NCBI GenBank assembly: GCA_030591585.1
Contig: JAUVAS010000003.1
Span: forward strand, 1-64,000
DNA: 64,000 bases
Direction: 5' to 3'
DNA from: Flavobacterium sp.
GTDB taxonomy: Bacteria > Bacteroidota > Bacteroidia > Flavobacteriales > Flavobacteriaceae
Shown here piece by piece: positions 1-9,221 of this stretch. Within the stretch, counting starts at the first letter, position 1, and each line of letters opens with the position of its first letter. The position numbers and the translations under genes are program-made. The notes beneath the pieces are model-generated. The model was not told the origin of the DNA. It was given only the letters and a program-made list of their open reading frames with translations, and made no database searches.

Positions 1-128
1 AACAGCATAAAAGGTCTTTAAAAAAGAGATGAAAATTACCAAAAATGGTAAATATTTAGCAATTTGCACATTGCATACGTTCTTATAAATACTGATGTAG
101 TAAAGGATTTGGTTAGCCTTCTTTCGGT

Positions 129-1157
129 ATGCTTTTACCTAACAGGCACCAAAACACAGGTGATTACAGGTATGGCTTCCAAGGGCAAGAGATGGATGAT
201 GAGATAAAAGGCGAAGGAAATAGTTTAGATTTTACATTTCGTATGTATGGAAGTAGAGAAGGCAGATTTTTGAGTTTAGATCCGCTTTCTGCTCAATATC
301 CTCATAACTCTCCTTATGTTTTTGCAGAAAATAGAGTTATTGATGGAATAGAACTAGAAGGATTAGAATATCTAGATAAGGATAAGGCTATGGTGGAAGC
401 AATAAGTGGCACCTTATTTATTAAATTAGAAAACTTTAGTGAATTATCTCAAAAGAATATATTAAAATCTAATAGTCAATTATTCTATCACAATACAGAG
501 GGATTAGCTTATGGAGACTTAGCTTTAAGAGCTTCAATTATCCCCACTCCCGATCAGCTTCCGTCTGTAGCACCAGATGAAGAGGAAAATTTTAATAGAA
601 ATTCTTATCAGGAAAATTCTACTTACTATAGAAAAGTAAATGGCAAAGGAGGGGGCTTTAATTTAGTAAAGGAAAATTACTCTCAAACTCTAACTTCTAA
701 GGCACCGACAGTAAAAGCAGGTGCTGCTGGTCTTTTATTTCTTGTTGATTTAGCAGTGCAAGCGAAAAATGTAAGTAATAAATTAATAGTGACACGTGAT
801 CATTCTAAATTAGAATTCCAAACAAAGTCTTGGGAACATAGAGATTGGAATGATAATTTATTATCTGGAAATAGTGCGGTAGTTGATAAAGTTTACAGAG
901 ATCTAGAAACCGCTTTAAGTACACCAGGTCTTGTGCCTGATGAAGTTAGGTCTGATGTTAATGCTATGAGTAATTTATTTAATGTTGTTTTATTTGGAGG
1001 TAATGGAAATGAAGGAGAACAGATTACAGAATTAGGACTTAAAATTTATAGAGAAATATCAAATCCAGAATATGGCAAAAGTCTTGAGCTTTTAGAGATT
1101 AAATTAAAAGAATGGGAGAATAAGTCAAATGGCGGGAAAGAAGATGAAGAAAAATAA
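129..1157 (+). CDS. Orphan Rhs C-terminal tip: RHS repeat-associated core motif followed by a variable putative toxin domain
   Basis: N-terminus MLLPNRHQNTGDYRYGFQGQEMDDEIKGEGNSLDFTFRMYGSREGRFLSLDPL...SPYVFAENRVIDGIELEG is the Rhs core hallmark; no Rhs repeats upstream, in-frame TAG at 114-116. Confidence 0.85.
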   Translation: MLLPNRHQNTGDYRYGFQGQEMDDEIKGEGNSLDFTFRMYGSREGRFLSLDPLSAQYPHNSPYVFAENRVIDGIELEGLEYLDKDKAMVEAISGTLFIKLENFSELSQKNILKSNSQLFYHNTEGLAYGDLALRASIIPTPDQLPSVAPDEEENFNRNSYQENSTYYRKVNGKGGGFNLVKENYSQTLTSKAPTVKAGAAGLLFLVDLAVQAKNVSNKLIVTRDHSKLEFQTKSWEHRDWNDNLLSGNSAVVDKVYRDLETALSTPGLVPDEVRSDVNAMSNLFNVVLFGGNGNEGEQITELGLKIYREISNPEYGKSLELLEIKLKEWENKSNGGKEDEEK

Positions 1158-1170
1158 AGATAGCATAGCG

Positions 1171-1590
1171 ATGAATAGTAAGTATATATTTTTAACATTA
1201 ATGATATTTTCTATCAGCATAAATTGTGAAAAACCACGGCAGATAGAACAATGGAATATGCAGAAAATGTTTTATCAAGAAATAGATTTATTTAAAGAAT
1301 CTATTAAAAATGATCCATATAAATTGGTTCCCCTATATATTGATTTTGAGACCAATGAATTGTATTTTTTTATTAAAGATAAAAGGATAGATGCAAGCTT
1401 CACTTTATCTAACGTTGAAAACAAAGATTATTCTTCAATGAAAATATATTATTCAAATGATGAACGATTTATTGGTGATTACTTTATGAAAATCGACACG
1501 TTAATATCTTCTAATATTAGTCTAGACCTAAGAATAATTATAGAGAATAAAAATGTTTATTTTCTTGGACAAAGATTAGAGTTAAAATAG
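1171..1590 (+). CDS. Small lipoprotein, candidate immunity protein for the Rhs tip
   Basis: Follows the toxin tip directly; MNSKYIFLTLMIFSISINCEK lipobox-like signal; the ORF track start at 1129 overlaps the toxin, 1171 is more likely. Confidence 0.5.
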   Translation: MNSKYIFLTLMIFSISINCEKPRQIEQWNMQKMFYQEIDLFKESIKNDPYKLVPLYIDFETNELYFFIKDKRIDASFTLSNVENKDYSSMKIYYSNDERFIGDYFMKIDTLISSNISLDLRIIIENKNVYFLGQRLELK

Positions 1591-1830
1591 GTATAATAGA
1601 CAAAAATGAGACTGTTTTTATTGCTCCAGTTTTTGAGTAAGGTCAGCTTGGTAATGCAGTAAACTGGTGTTTTTGCAAATTCATTTAACAAATTAATTGT
1701 AAAACAGTTAGGAATACTCCATACTTATTTTTACATTTAAACTCTCCCTAATTAATTTTCTAGTTATTCTAGTTTTAGCACATGAGTTCATCGTAACTCA
1801 AAATCAATTTTTTATTTAAAGATTAATATT

Positions 1831-2730
1831 ATGGCTAAAGCATTTTCAGTTGCAAGTTGGAACGTAGAACATTTTGGCAACTCACGAAAAATTAATGGAA
1901 AAAAAGAAACTTCAAAACAAATTAAGAAAAGAATAGAGCGTGTGGCTAATTATTTAAAAGTAGTTAATGCTGATGTTACAGGGATTTATGAAGTTAGTGG
2001 GGCTCAAGTTTTCTCTATTTTTAGAGATATTTTTCCAAACCACCACTTTTTTATAACTGAAGGAAGACAAACACAGGAGATTTTAGTCATGGTAAAGCCC
2101 AATGTTAATGTTTTTATTACCCAAAAAACAGAATTTAAATCAGGCAGCAGTTATTTAAGACCCGGAGCCCTTGCAACGGTAACTGTTAGTGGAGTTAATT
2201 ATCCTATTCTATTTTTACATTTAAAATCATTGCCTAATCCAAAAGGATTTGGATTAAGAGATGATATGATAACCAAAGCAGTAGAGTTTAAAAGCAAGAT
2301 TTTAAAAAGTATGCGTCATCGTCTTAAAGAGGAACAAGGATTAAGCACATTGCCCCCAGTAAGCGCAGTTCCTCCAATTAATTATATTTTTTTAGGAGAT
2401 TTGAATATCATGGGTATGAACTATAGAGGTAGAGTTAATGATATTACTGCTATTGATGAAATGTCCAATTTAGATAAGCTTTGTCAAAGAAATAGTGTTC
2501 AAATGAGACGTCTAGATAAAACTTTTGATTTAACCTATCGAAAAGATGCCTCACTTGAGAGCGATTTAGATCATGTGGTTGCTTCGAACAATTTAAGTTT
2601 TAAACAATTTAATGGCAAGAGTGTCGAGGTTATGGGCTGGCCTAATGAATCTACTAATGCTAAACGAGATAAATGGAAAAGGGATTTTTCTGATCATGCA
2701 TTATTATATTTTGAAGTCCAAAAATTGTAA
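1831..2730 (+). CDS. Endonuclease/exonuclease/phosphatase (EEP) family protein
   Basis: SVASWNVEHFG, FLGDLNIMG, DLDHVV, SDHALLYFEV motifs. Confidence 0.8.
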   Translation: MAKAFSVASWNVEHFGNSRKINGKKETSKQIKKRIERVANYLKVVNADVTGIYEVSGAQVFSIFRDIFPNHHFFITEGRQTQEILVMVKPNVNVFITQKTEFKSGSSYLRPGALATVTVSGVNYPILFLHLKSLPNPKGFGLRDDMITKAVEFKSKILKSMRHRLKEEQGLSTLPPVSAVPPINYIFLGDLNIMGMNYRGRVNDITAIDEMSNLDKLCQRNSVQMRRLDKTFDLTYRKDASLESDLDHVVASNNLSFKQFNGKSVEVMGWPNESTNAKRDKWKRDFSDHALLYFEVQKL

Positions 2731-2752
2731 TTTTATTATATAAAAAGAAAAA

Positions 2753-3454
2753 ATGTCAAAACAAGAAACCCAAACATCAGACTATAGAATTAGAAAGCTT
2801 ATTGGAATCTTAGGTTTATCCTTACCCTTTATTTTACCAATTGCAGCATGGGAGTTTTTATCCTCAATAAGTCATTATTATTACCTTACACTTTCTTCCT
2901 TATTATTCATCATAATTTTATCCTCTTTTGGATTGTTCTTAATATCCTATAAAGGCTATAAAATTGATCCAGAAACAGAAAAAGTAAGTGATGACTTGGT
3001 GACTAATATTGCTGGACTAGCAGCTTTAATAGTCGTTTTTATTCCAACCTCATGCCTGGATAGTGCAAGCGATATTATTGCGGCATTTTGTAATACATGT
3101 GAGAACCCTTTATTTGGTCATACAAATAAGATAAAAGGAACTATACATTTAATAAGTGCAGGCGTATTTATCTTTTCAATGGGATGGATGTCTAAATATA
3201 AATTTACTAGAAGTGATAACCAAAGGAATAATAAAATCTACCGTTTTTGTGGCAATATTGTTTGGTCATCTATTGGGATTCTCATAATCTTAGTTATACT
3301 TGAAAAACTTAAAATACATTTTTGGATGGATACATACTATGTTTTCATTTTAGAAACTTGTGCAATTATTCCTTTTGGTATTTCATGGCTTGTAAAAGGA
3401 AAGGTTATAGAAGACGCTATTGAGATTAAGAATAAATTCTTAAAAAATAATTAA
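2753..3454 (+). CDS. Multi-pass membrane protein, unknown function
   Basis: Several hydrophobic helices. Confidence 0.6.
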   Translation: MSKQETQTSDYRIRKLIGILGLSLPFILPIAAWEFLSSISHYYYLTLSSLLFIIILSSFGLFLISYKGYKIDPETEKVSDDLVTNIAGLAALIVVFIPTSCLDSASDIIAAFCNTCENPLFGHTNKIKGTIHLISAGVFIFSMGWMSKYKFTRSDNQRNNKIYRFCGNIVWSSIGILIILVILEKLKIHFWMDTYYVFILETCAIIPFGISWLVKGKVIEDAIEIKNKFLKNN

Positions 3455-3532
3455 CTATTAGCTCACTACTTAATAAAGAATTGAATTTTTATCCGCCTTA
3501 TCATTTTCTTAAAAGAAAGCGATAATGTGTAG

Positions 3533-4729
3533 ATGTATTTTTATAAAAAAAATCCTGTTTGCTATTTCGCAGAAACTAATTTTAGACTCCAAAGAGACCA
3601 ATTTGGAATCTTATTAAAAGACCGTCTTTTCCACTTCTATATACTAGGTCGTACTGGAACAGGAAAAACCACACTTTTGCAAACAAAAATATCACAAGAT
3701 ATTTTTCAAGGACGAGGAATCTGTTTAATTGATGTTCACGGAGATTTAGTTGCTAAAGTGATGCGGAAAATCCCTAGCCATAGACAAAAGGATGTTATTT
3801 ATTTAGATGCCACTAATCCTGATTTAGAGCTTGGATACAATCCTCTTAAAAAGGTCTCTTATGAAAAACGTTCTCTGGTAACTTCAAATATTTTAGAAGT
3901 ATTTCAGAAATTATGGGGAACACAAGGGTGGGGAGTTAAGATGTCCCATATACTGCGGAATGTACTGCTTACCCTACTCGACCAACCTCGCACTTCATTT
4001 ACTGATATAATACGAATCCTTAACGATACAGAGTTCAGAAACAGTTGTATTCCAAACATTGTAAACGAAGAAGTAAAAACCTTTTGGGAAAAAGAGTTTA
4101 AGAACTATGGAAAGACAGACCTTATTCCTATCTATAACAAACTAGGCGGCATCCTCTCCTATCCGTCTGTAAAGAGAATTCTTGTTGATAATAAAAAACA
4201 AATATCTCTACGGTCGATAATCGACAATAGAAAAATATTGTTGGTAAACATTGCAAAAGGTTCTATCGGAGCTGAAGCGTCTTATATTCTGGGTTCACTC
4301 CTAGTAACATCACTATCTGCTGCTGCTTTTTCTCGTATTGATACACCCGAGGAGTTACGCCCATACTTTTTCATCTACCTTGATGAGTTTCAGAATTACA
4401 CCAACCTTTCCCTTGTAGAAATGTTATCAGAACTACGTAAGTTCCGAGTAGGAATTATTATGGCGCATCAATATATTTCACAATTAGATCCGAAAATTAG
4501 AGATGCAGTACTCGGTAACGTGGGGACAATAGTTTGTTTTCGACTTGGTCAAGCAGACGCCAAGTTTATGGAAAAAGAATTTTATCCCATTTTTGAATCA
4601 TCAGATTTTGTGAATCTCGCCAACTACGATATCTATTTAAAACTGATGATTAGTGGTAGTCCTTCAAAGGCTTTTTCCGCTTCAACCCTACTTCCTCATC
4701 AAATAAAAACACCTAACATTTTGCGTTAG
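3533..4729 (+). CDS. VirD4/TraG/HerA-superfamily ATPase (conjugative DNA transfer family)
   Basis: Walker A GRTGTGKTTLL; YFFIYLDEFQNYTN; DAVLGNVGTIVCFRLG typical of the coupling-protein/HerA superfamily. Confidence 0.8.
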   Translation: MYFYKKNPVCYFAETNFRLQRDQFGILLKDRLFHFYILGRTGTGKTTLLQTKISQDIFQGRGICLIDVHGDLVAKVMRKIPSHRQKDVIYLDATNPDLELGYNPLKKVSYEKRSLVTSNILEVFQKLWGTQGWGVKMSHILRNVLLTLLDQPRTSFTDIIRILNDTEFRNSCIPNIVNEEVKTFWEKEFKNYGKTDLIPIYNKLGGILSYPSVKRILVDNKKQISLRSIIDNRKILLVNIAKGSIGAEASYILGSLLVTSLSAAAFSRIDTPEELRPYFFIYLDEFQNYTNLSLVEMLSELRKFRVGIIMAHQYISQLDPKIRDAVLGNVGTIVCFRLGQADAKFMEKEFYPIFESSDFVNLANYDIYLKLMISGSPSKAFSASTLLPHQIKTPNILR

Positions 4730-4793
4730 TCTACCACCTAAATTTTTAATGGCTCATACTACTTGTAAATATGAACCTTTAAAAAAATAGACT

Positions 4794-5261
4794 ATGAAAA
4801 ACAAATTACCTATGCTCCACTGTTTAGGAAGCTATGTTGTAGAACTTTGTTATTCGCGACCACTGCTAAGTGAAATGTATAACGTTACATGCGCTGAAGA
4901 TGCCGAAAAGTATTTACGCCTTTTTATTAATCCTAAACAACTTGACTTGCGTGAATGCTTTTGGGTCATCTTAATGACAAATGCCAATCGTATTATAGCT
5001 ATTTCAGAAGTTGCCACAGGAACAAGTAAAGGAGTGCAACCTAATCCGAAATACATCTTTCAGTTAGCACTTTTAACAAATGCTAGTGCCATAATAGTTG
5101 CGCACTCACATCCTAGTGGAAATTTGAATATTTCTGTAAGTGATATCAAGGAAACCAGAAAGATCTCTCGAATTGCAAAAGCAATGGATATAACTCTACT
5201 CGACCACATCATTATTACCTCTGAATCATTCGTTTCACTGGCTCAAGAAAACAAGTTGTAA
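4794..5261 (+). CDS. JAB-domain RadC-family protein
   Basis: AHSHPSGNLNISVSD, SRIAKAMDITLLDHIIIT (JAMM motif). Confidence 0.9.
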   Translation: MKNKLPMLHCLGSYVVELCYSRPLLSEMYNVTCAEDAEKYLRLFINPKQLDLRECFWVILMTNANRIIAISEVATGTSKGVQPNPKYIFQLALLTNASAIIVAHSHPSGNLNISVSDIKETRKISRIAKAMDITLLDHIIITSESFVSLAQENKL

Positions 5262-5295
5262 CGAAAATTTATTCCCTTTTACCCTTAACCTATTT

Positions 5296-6084
5296 ATGCC
5301 CAAAACACCCATCACCTACTATGGCGGTAAGCTTAATTTATTAAAAGAAATTTTACCTCTCATTCCTAAGCATCGAATCTATACAGAATCCTTTTTTGGA
5401 GGTGGTGCAGTATTCTTCGCTAAAGAAAAAGTAGAATCAGAAATCATTAACGATACCAATAATATGGTGGTGAATTTCTTTGAGGTAGTTAAAACAGATT
5501 TTGATCGCCTAAAGCTAAAAATTGAAATGACCCTGTTTTCAAGAGCCAGTTATAGTGTTGCTAATATGATTTACAAAATGCCACACCTGTTTGATAAAAT
5601 TCAACAAGCTTGGTCATTCTACATTGCAACCAATATGGGATTTTCTTGCCAAATAGGCTCGTGGGGTTATGACAAGTACGGTAAACGAGTAAAGGCTTTT
5701 CAAAATAAGAAACTACTTTTTAACCAAGAGATGTTTGAGCGGTTAGAAAATGCACAGATTGAAAATAATGATGCTTGCAAAGTCATTCAAAGCCGAGATA
5801 TGGAAGATGCATTTCATTATGTTGATCCTCCATATATTGATTCTAATCAAGGACACTATGGTGGCTATACAGAAAGTAATTACAAGCTATTGCTTGATAC
5901 ATTAACTAATGTCAAAGGGAAATTCCTTTTGAGTTCCTATCCTTCAGAAATTCTTACTCAATACACCAAAAAAAATGGCTGGCATACTTTAGTCTTTGAC
6001 AAACCACTCTCAGCAAAAAAAGCAGTGAAGGGAAAATCAAGAGACAGGAAAATTGAAGTACTTACTTCTAATTACCCAATATAA
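5296..6084 (+). CDS. DNA adenine methylase (D12 class)
   Basis: ITYYGGKLNLLKEILPLIP, TESFFGGGAVFF, YVDPPYIDSNQGHY. Confidence 0.9.
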   Translation: MPKTPITYYGGKLNLLKEILPLIPKHRIYTESFFGGGAVFFAKEKVESEIINDTNNMVVNFFEVVKTDFDRLKLKIEMTLFSRASYSVANMIYKMPHLFDKIQQAWSFYIATNMGFSCQIGSWGYDKYGKRVKAFQNKKLLFNQEMFERLENAQIENNDACKVIQSRDMEDAFHYVDPPYIDSNQGHYGGYTESNYKLLLDTLTNVKGKFLLSSYPSEILTQYTKKNGWHTLVFDKPLSAKKAVKGKSRDRKIEVLTSNYPI

Positions 6085-6120
6085 GTCCTTAAAAGGATAT
6101 CCAACAATTTAATAGTAACC

Positions 6121-6140
6121 CCTGTCTGCCGACAGGCAGG
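6121..6140. repeat. 20-bp palindromic repeat CCTGTCTGCCGACAGGCAGG
   Basis: Near-palindrome; this type of sequence is frequently iterated in Bacteroidota intergenic DNA. Confidence 0.6.
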
Positions 6141-6177
6141 CTTTAAAAAAAGATACTCGCTTTCTCGGGTAAAAATT

Positions 6178-6414
6178 ATGAAAAAAGTAATTGAAAAAAC
6201 TGTCAATCTTGATTTGGTTGGCGTAAATGGAAATGCCTTTATGATTATGGGGGTGTTCCAACGACAAGCCAAACGTGAAGGCTGGAGTAAAGATGAAATT
6301 GATGCTGTACTCAAAGAAGCTAAAAGCGGAAATTATGACCACTTACTTGCAACGATTATCAATCACTGCGAGGTAAAAGACGATGAATTTAATACCGAAA
6401 GCCATGACCATTAA
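6178..6414 (+). CDS. Hypothetical protein
   Basis: ORF in same-strand mobile-element operon. Confidence 0.5.
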   Translation: MKKVIEKTVNLDLVGVNGNAFMIMGVFQRQAKREGWSKDEIDAVLKEAKSGNYDHLLATIINHCEVKDDEFNTESHDH

Positions 6415-7006
6415 ACAGCTAAAATTCATTCTTCATTTTTTAAAACAACATCAAGCTGTTTTAGAAAAAAAAGTTTCGCAGGAACTCCATGAAATGTTTA
6501 AAAACTTCTTTTCACGAAAAGAATTGATTGAAATTTTGGAGCATTCCTATTTCGACCAAGATTTAGAAAAGCATCGTGTTGATACTTTAGAAAATTCTGA
6601 CTTGTTAGAATTAATAGGTGATGATTATTTTCTGCTTTCCTATCTCATTGATAAAATAGAAAGTAACATAACTGCATCGCCTACTTTATCTCAAAAAGAA
6701 ATTGAAACATTTTTTGAGAGAATTGGTTCGGAGTTACATTACCTGTTTAGTAAACCTGTAGACAAGTGGGATGAATATGATAGCAGTAATTACTATTCTT
6801 TGCTTTTCAAACACGGAAAAACTAAACGTGTATTTGCCATTTTCACATCCGATGTCGAGGAGAAAGACAAGTACGTAGTAACTACAAAACCCTCTTTCTT
6901 TTTTGATACTGAAGATGAAGCAAAAATCGAACTGAAACACATCCTTAAAAAGAATAAATTCAAAAAGGATGACCTAAAGATTATGTCTTTATGGCAAATT
7001 ACCTAG
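6383..7006 (+). CDS. Hypothetical protein (paralogous domain with 7081..7449)
   Basis: FFSRKELIEILEHSY...LENSDLLELIGDDYFLLSYLIDK resembles FFTRKDLIQIIADKH...LENKELLTIIGDDMYIISYITKK. Confidence 0.55.
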   Translation: MNLIPKAMTIKQLKFILHFLKQHQAVLEKKVSQELHEMFKNFFSRKELIEILEHSYFDQDLEKHRVDTLENSDLLELIGDDYFLLSYLIDKIESNITASPTLSQKEIETFFERIGSELHYLFSKPVDKWDEYDSSNYYSLLFKHGKTKRVFAIFTSDVEEKDKYVVTTKPSFFFDTEDEAKIELKHILKKNKFKKDDLKIMSLWQIT

Positions 7007-7080
7007 ATCTACCGATAGTAGGTAGCAAATAAACAATTTAATATTAATCAGTACCCACTCGGTACAAAAACTCAGAAACT

Positions 7081-7449
7081 ATGGAAATAAACAAGAAACC
7101 ACTGATGAAACATTTCTCAGCAGTTTTAAGAAAGCGTGCATTATCAACAGTAGAACTCAACGAGCCTATCAATCCGCAAATCCTGAAATTCTTTACTCGT
7201 AAAGATCTTATTCAGATTATTGCAGATAAGCATGATGGAACAATTCCTAAAGAGTATAATCTTGTGGAATTAGAGAACAAGGAACTTCTTACCATTATAG
7301 GTGATGATATGTATATCATTTCATATATCACTAAAAAGTGGTGTGAAGAAACCCGGATGAAAAAAGCACTGTTAAAAAGTGTTGCACAGAGTACGTCTCA
7401 AAAACCAAGTGATAAAAAACCTCTTCCAACTGGAAAAGGGAAAAAATAA
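7081..7449 (+). CDS. Hypothetical protein (paralogous domain with 6383..7006)
   Basis: Shared FFxRKxLIxII...LENxxLLxxIGDD motif. Confidence 0.55.
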   Translation: MEINKKPLMKHFSAVLRKRALSTVELNEPINPQILKFFTRKDLIQIIADKHDGTIPKEYNLVELENKELLTIIGDDMYIISYITKKWCEETRMKKALLKSVAQSTSQKPSDKKPLPTGKGKK

Positions 7450-7453
7450 GGGT

Positions 7454-7891
7454 ATGGAAGACAACTATTTAGATTTGTTTGATAACAAACAAAAAGCAAT
7501 AGACCATGCCTTGTGGCTGAACTTCAAGTATCGAATTGCCAATATTACATTTGGTGTAATACACGGCCCCGATAATAATTGGGCGGTACTTGAAGAGGCT
7601 ACTTCACTGGAAATGGAAATGCCATTTTTGGATATACTCCCAAAAGATATGTCTGGTCTGTCTTATGACAAGATCAGGCATATTAGAATGGATAGGGAGC
7701 CACTACCACATTGGGAAGAATTAACAGGAATATTCTCTTGCTTAGACGGAGAAATACTTCGGTATTTGCTTCACGCTAAGATTCCACTTGAAAAGTTAAT
7801 TCGTTTTGAATTGGCTGGCAGAGGATTTGATAAGAACCATCGCTGGTGTGGATTTGATAAAGCCAATGAAATTTGGCTCACAAATAAATAA
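7454..7891 (+). CDS. Hypothetical protein
   Basis: ORF; ATG at 7454 (MEDNYLDLFDNKQ) more likely than the track start at 7379. Confidence 0.55.
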   Translation: MEDNYLDLFDNKQKAIDHALWLNFKYRIANITFGVIHGPDNNWAVLEEATSLEMEMPFLDILPKDMSGLSYDKIRHIRMDREPLPHWEELTGIFSCLDGEILRYLLHAKIPLEKLIRFELAGRGFDKNHRWCGFDKANEIWLTNK

Positions 7892-7895
7892 GCAA

Positions 7896-7930
7896 AAAAC
7901 GCTTTTCAAATGATTAGCGTTTTTTTTTAA
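7896..7930 (+). terminator. Rho-independent terminator
   Basis: aaaaaacgct...agcgtttttttttt hairpin with T-run after the stop at 7891. Confidence 0.6.
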
Positions 7931-7931
7931 T

Positions 7932-7948
7932 ATATGGCATCTATGCAC
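7932..7948 (+). repeat. 17-bp direct repeat, left copy: ATATGGCATCTATGCAC
   Basis: Identical to 11106..11122; flanks the DUF4297-like/HerA module. Confidence 0.9.
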
Positions 7949-8006
7949 CTAAAAAAAGAACTGTTTTTAGGAATCTATAGCTTAATGGAGTATTTTTGTT
8001 ATTATT

Positions 8007-9209
8007 ATGATAGTGACTAATGAAACAAAAAATGATGGTGGGTACTATTCAATCAAAGGGTTTGCTTATCAAATAGATAAAACTATTTTAGAGCTTTTAA
8101 ATACTGATGATGAAAACCAGAATATAAACATTGAGCAAATTCAGGATATTGATTCAAGTGATTCAGTTATACAAGTTAAATATAAAGAAACTGCTAAGCT
8201 AGTTCCGTCTCAAGTGAATAAGCCAATATCACAACTCATTGAAGAATTTAAAGTAGATAACACAAAAAAATACATTTTGTATGCTTATTTTGATGACTTA
8301 AATGGATATGAGGAAAAAGTAGATCAAGATAAAAATATTTCAAAGGATACTTTGGATGAGTTTTTAGGGAATCTAAAAAATGATTTTACAGAACTGGAAA
8401 AAATAGGCTTTGTTAATAATTTTTATTTAGATTTTTCTCCAGAGTTTCAATCTCAATTTAATTCTGTAATTATAAAATTAAAAGAACAGAGTTTTATTGG
8501 GAATACTGACGAAGAGGTAATGTTTTATTATGCAAATATCTCAGATTATTTATACAAATTAGTTACAAATAATCCAACAACAGAAATTCAAAATAGGACT
8601 TGTACTCAAAAAGAAATTTTTGATTATTTAAAAAATGGAAAAAACTTAATTTTTAATTCCAGTTTTAGAGAATATCAGGGTGATAAAAAATATTTTACTT
8701 TTATTAAAAAACAGCATTTTTTAAGTAGAAATGTAGACTATTTTGAGAGATTTATTATTGTGGAATTAAGTGGGGGTGAAAGCATAGCAACGATAAAAGA
8801 GACTATCCTTAAAATTAAGGGTAAATTTTATAATAAGTCTGGTTCTTGGAGATTTCAGAGAATTAAATCGCCAGCTCCATATATTTATTTAAAAAATATT
8901 TCAGATGATAGTTTAATTCAGTTAAAAACTGAATTATTAAATGAAAGTATAATTTTCAAAGATGGTTTTGATTTTGCTGGCGCTAATTTTTCTTTAGATT
9001 CAATAAAGCAAGATTCTACAACCCACAACAATCTTTGTTTAAAATTAGTAAATAATGAAGATATTTTACAACGATTAATAAGTGAAGATTTTCAACATCC
9101 AAAGGAAATTTATCAATTTTACACAAATGAAAGTATTATAATCGAACCTGATACTAAAAATATTGAAATACAAATAAAAAACATATCAGATATTAATTTT
9201 ATTCTTTAA
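8007..9209 (+). CDS. DUF4297/Cap4-like endonuclease-domain protein
   Basis: N-terminal GFAYQIDKTILELL...IEQIQDIDSSDSVIQVKYK resembles the GxxYQ...E(x)D...QxK pattern; adjacent HerA. Confidence 0.6.
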   Translation: MIVTNETKNDGGYYSIKGFAYQIDKTILELLNTDDENQNINIEQIQDIDSSDSVIQVKYKETAKLVPSQVNKPISQLIEEFKVDNTKKYILYAYFDDLNGYEEKVDQDKNISKDTLDEFLGNLKNDFTELEKIGFVNNFYLDFSPEFQSQFNSVIIKLKEQSFIGNTDEEVMFYYANISDYLYKLVTNNPTTEIQNRTCTQKEIFDYLKNGKNLIFNSSFREYQGDKKYFTFIKKQHFLSRNVDYFERFIIVELSGGESIATIKETILKIKGKFYNKSGSWRFQRIKSPAPYIYLKNISDDSLIQLKTELLNESIIFKDGFDFAGANFSLDSIKQDSTTHNNLCLKLVNNEDILQRLISEDFQHPKEIYQFYTNESIIIEPDTKNIEIQIKNISDINFIL

Positions 9210-9221
9210 CTAAAAAATATC

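Noticed and set aside
6072-6342. Minus-strand ORFs over the palindromic repeat
   Set aside because: Translation includes the palindrome (ACRQTG/CLSADRG), a typical spurious ORF.
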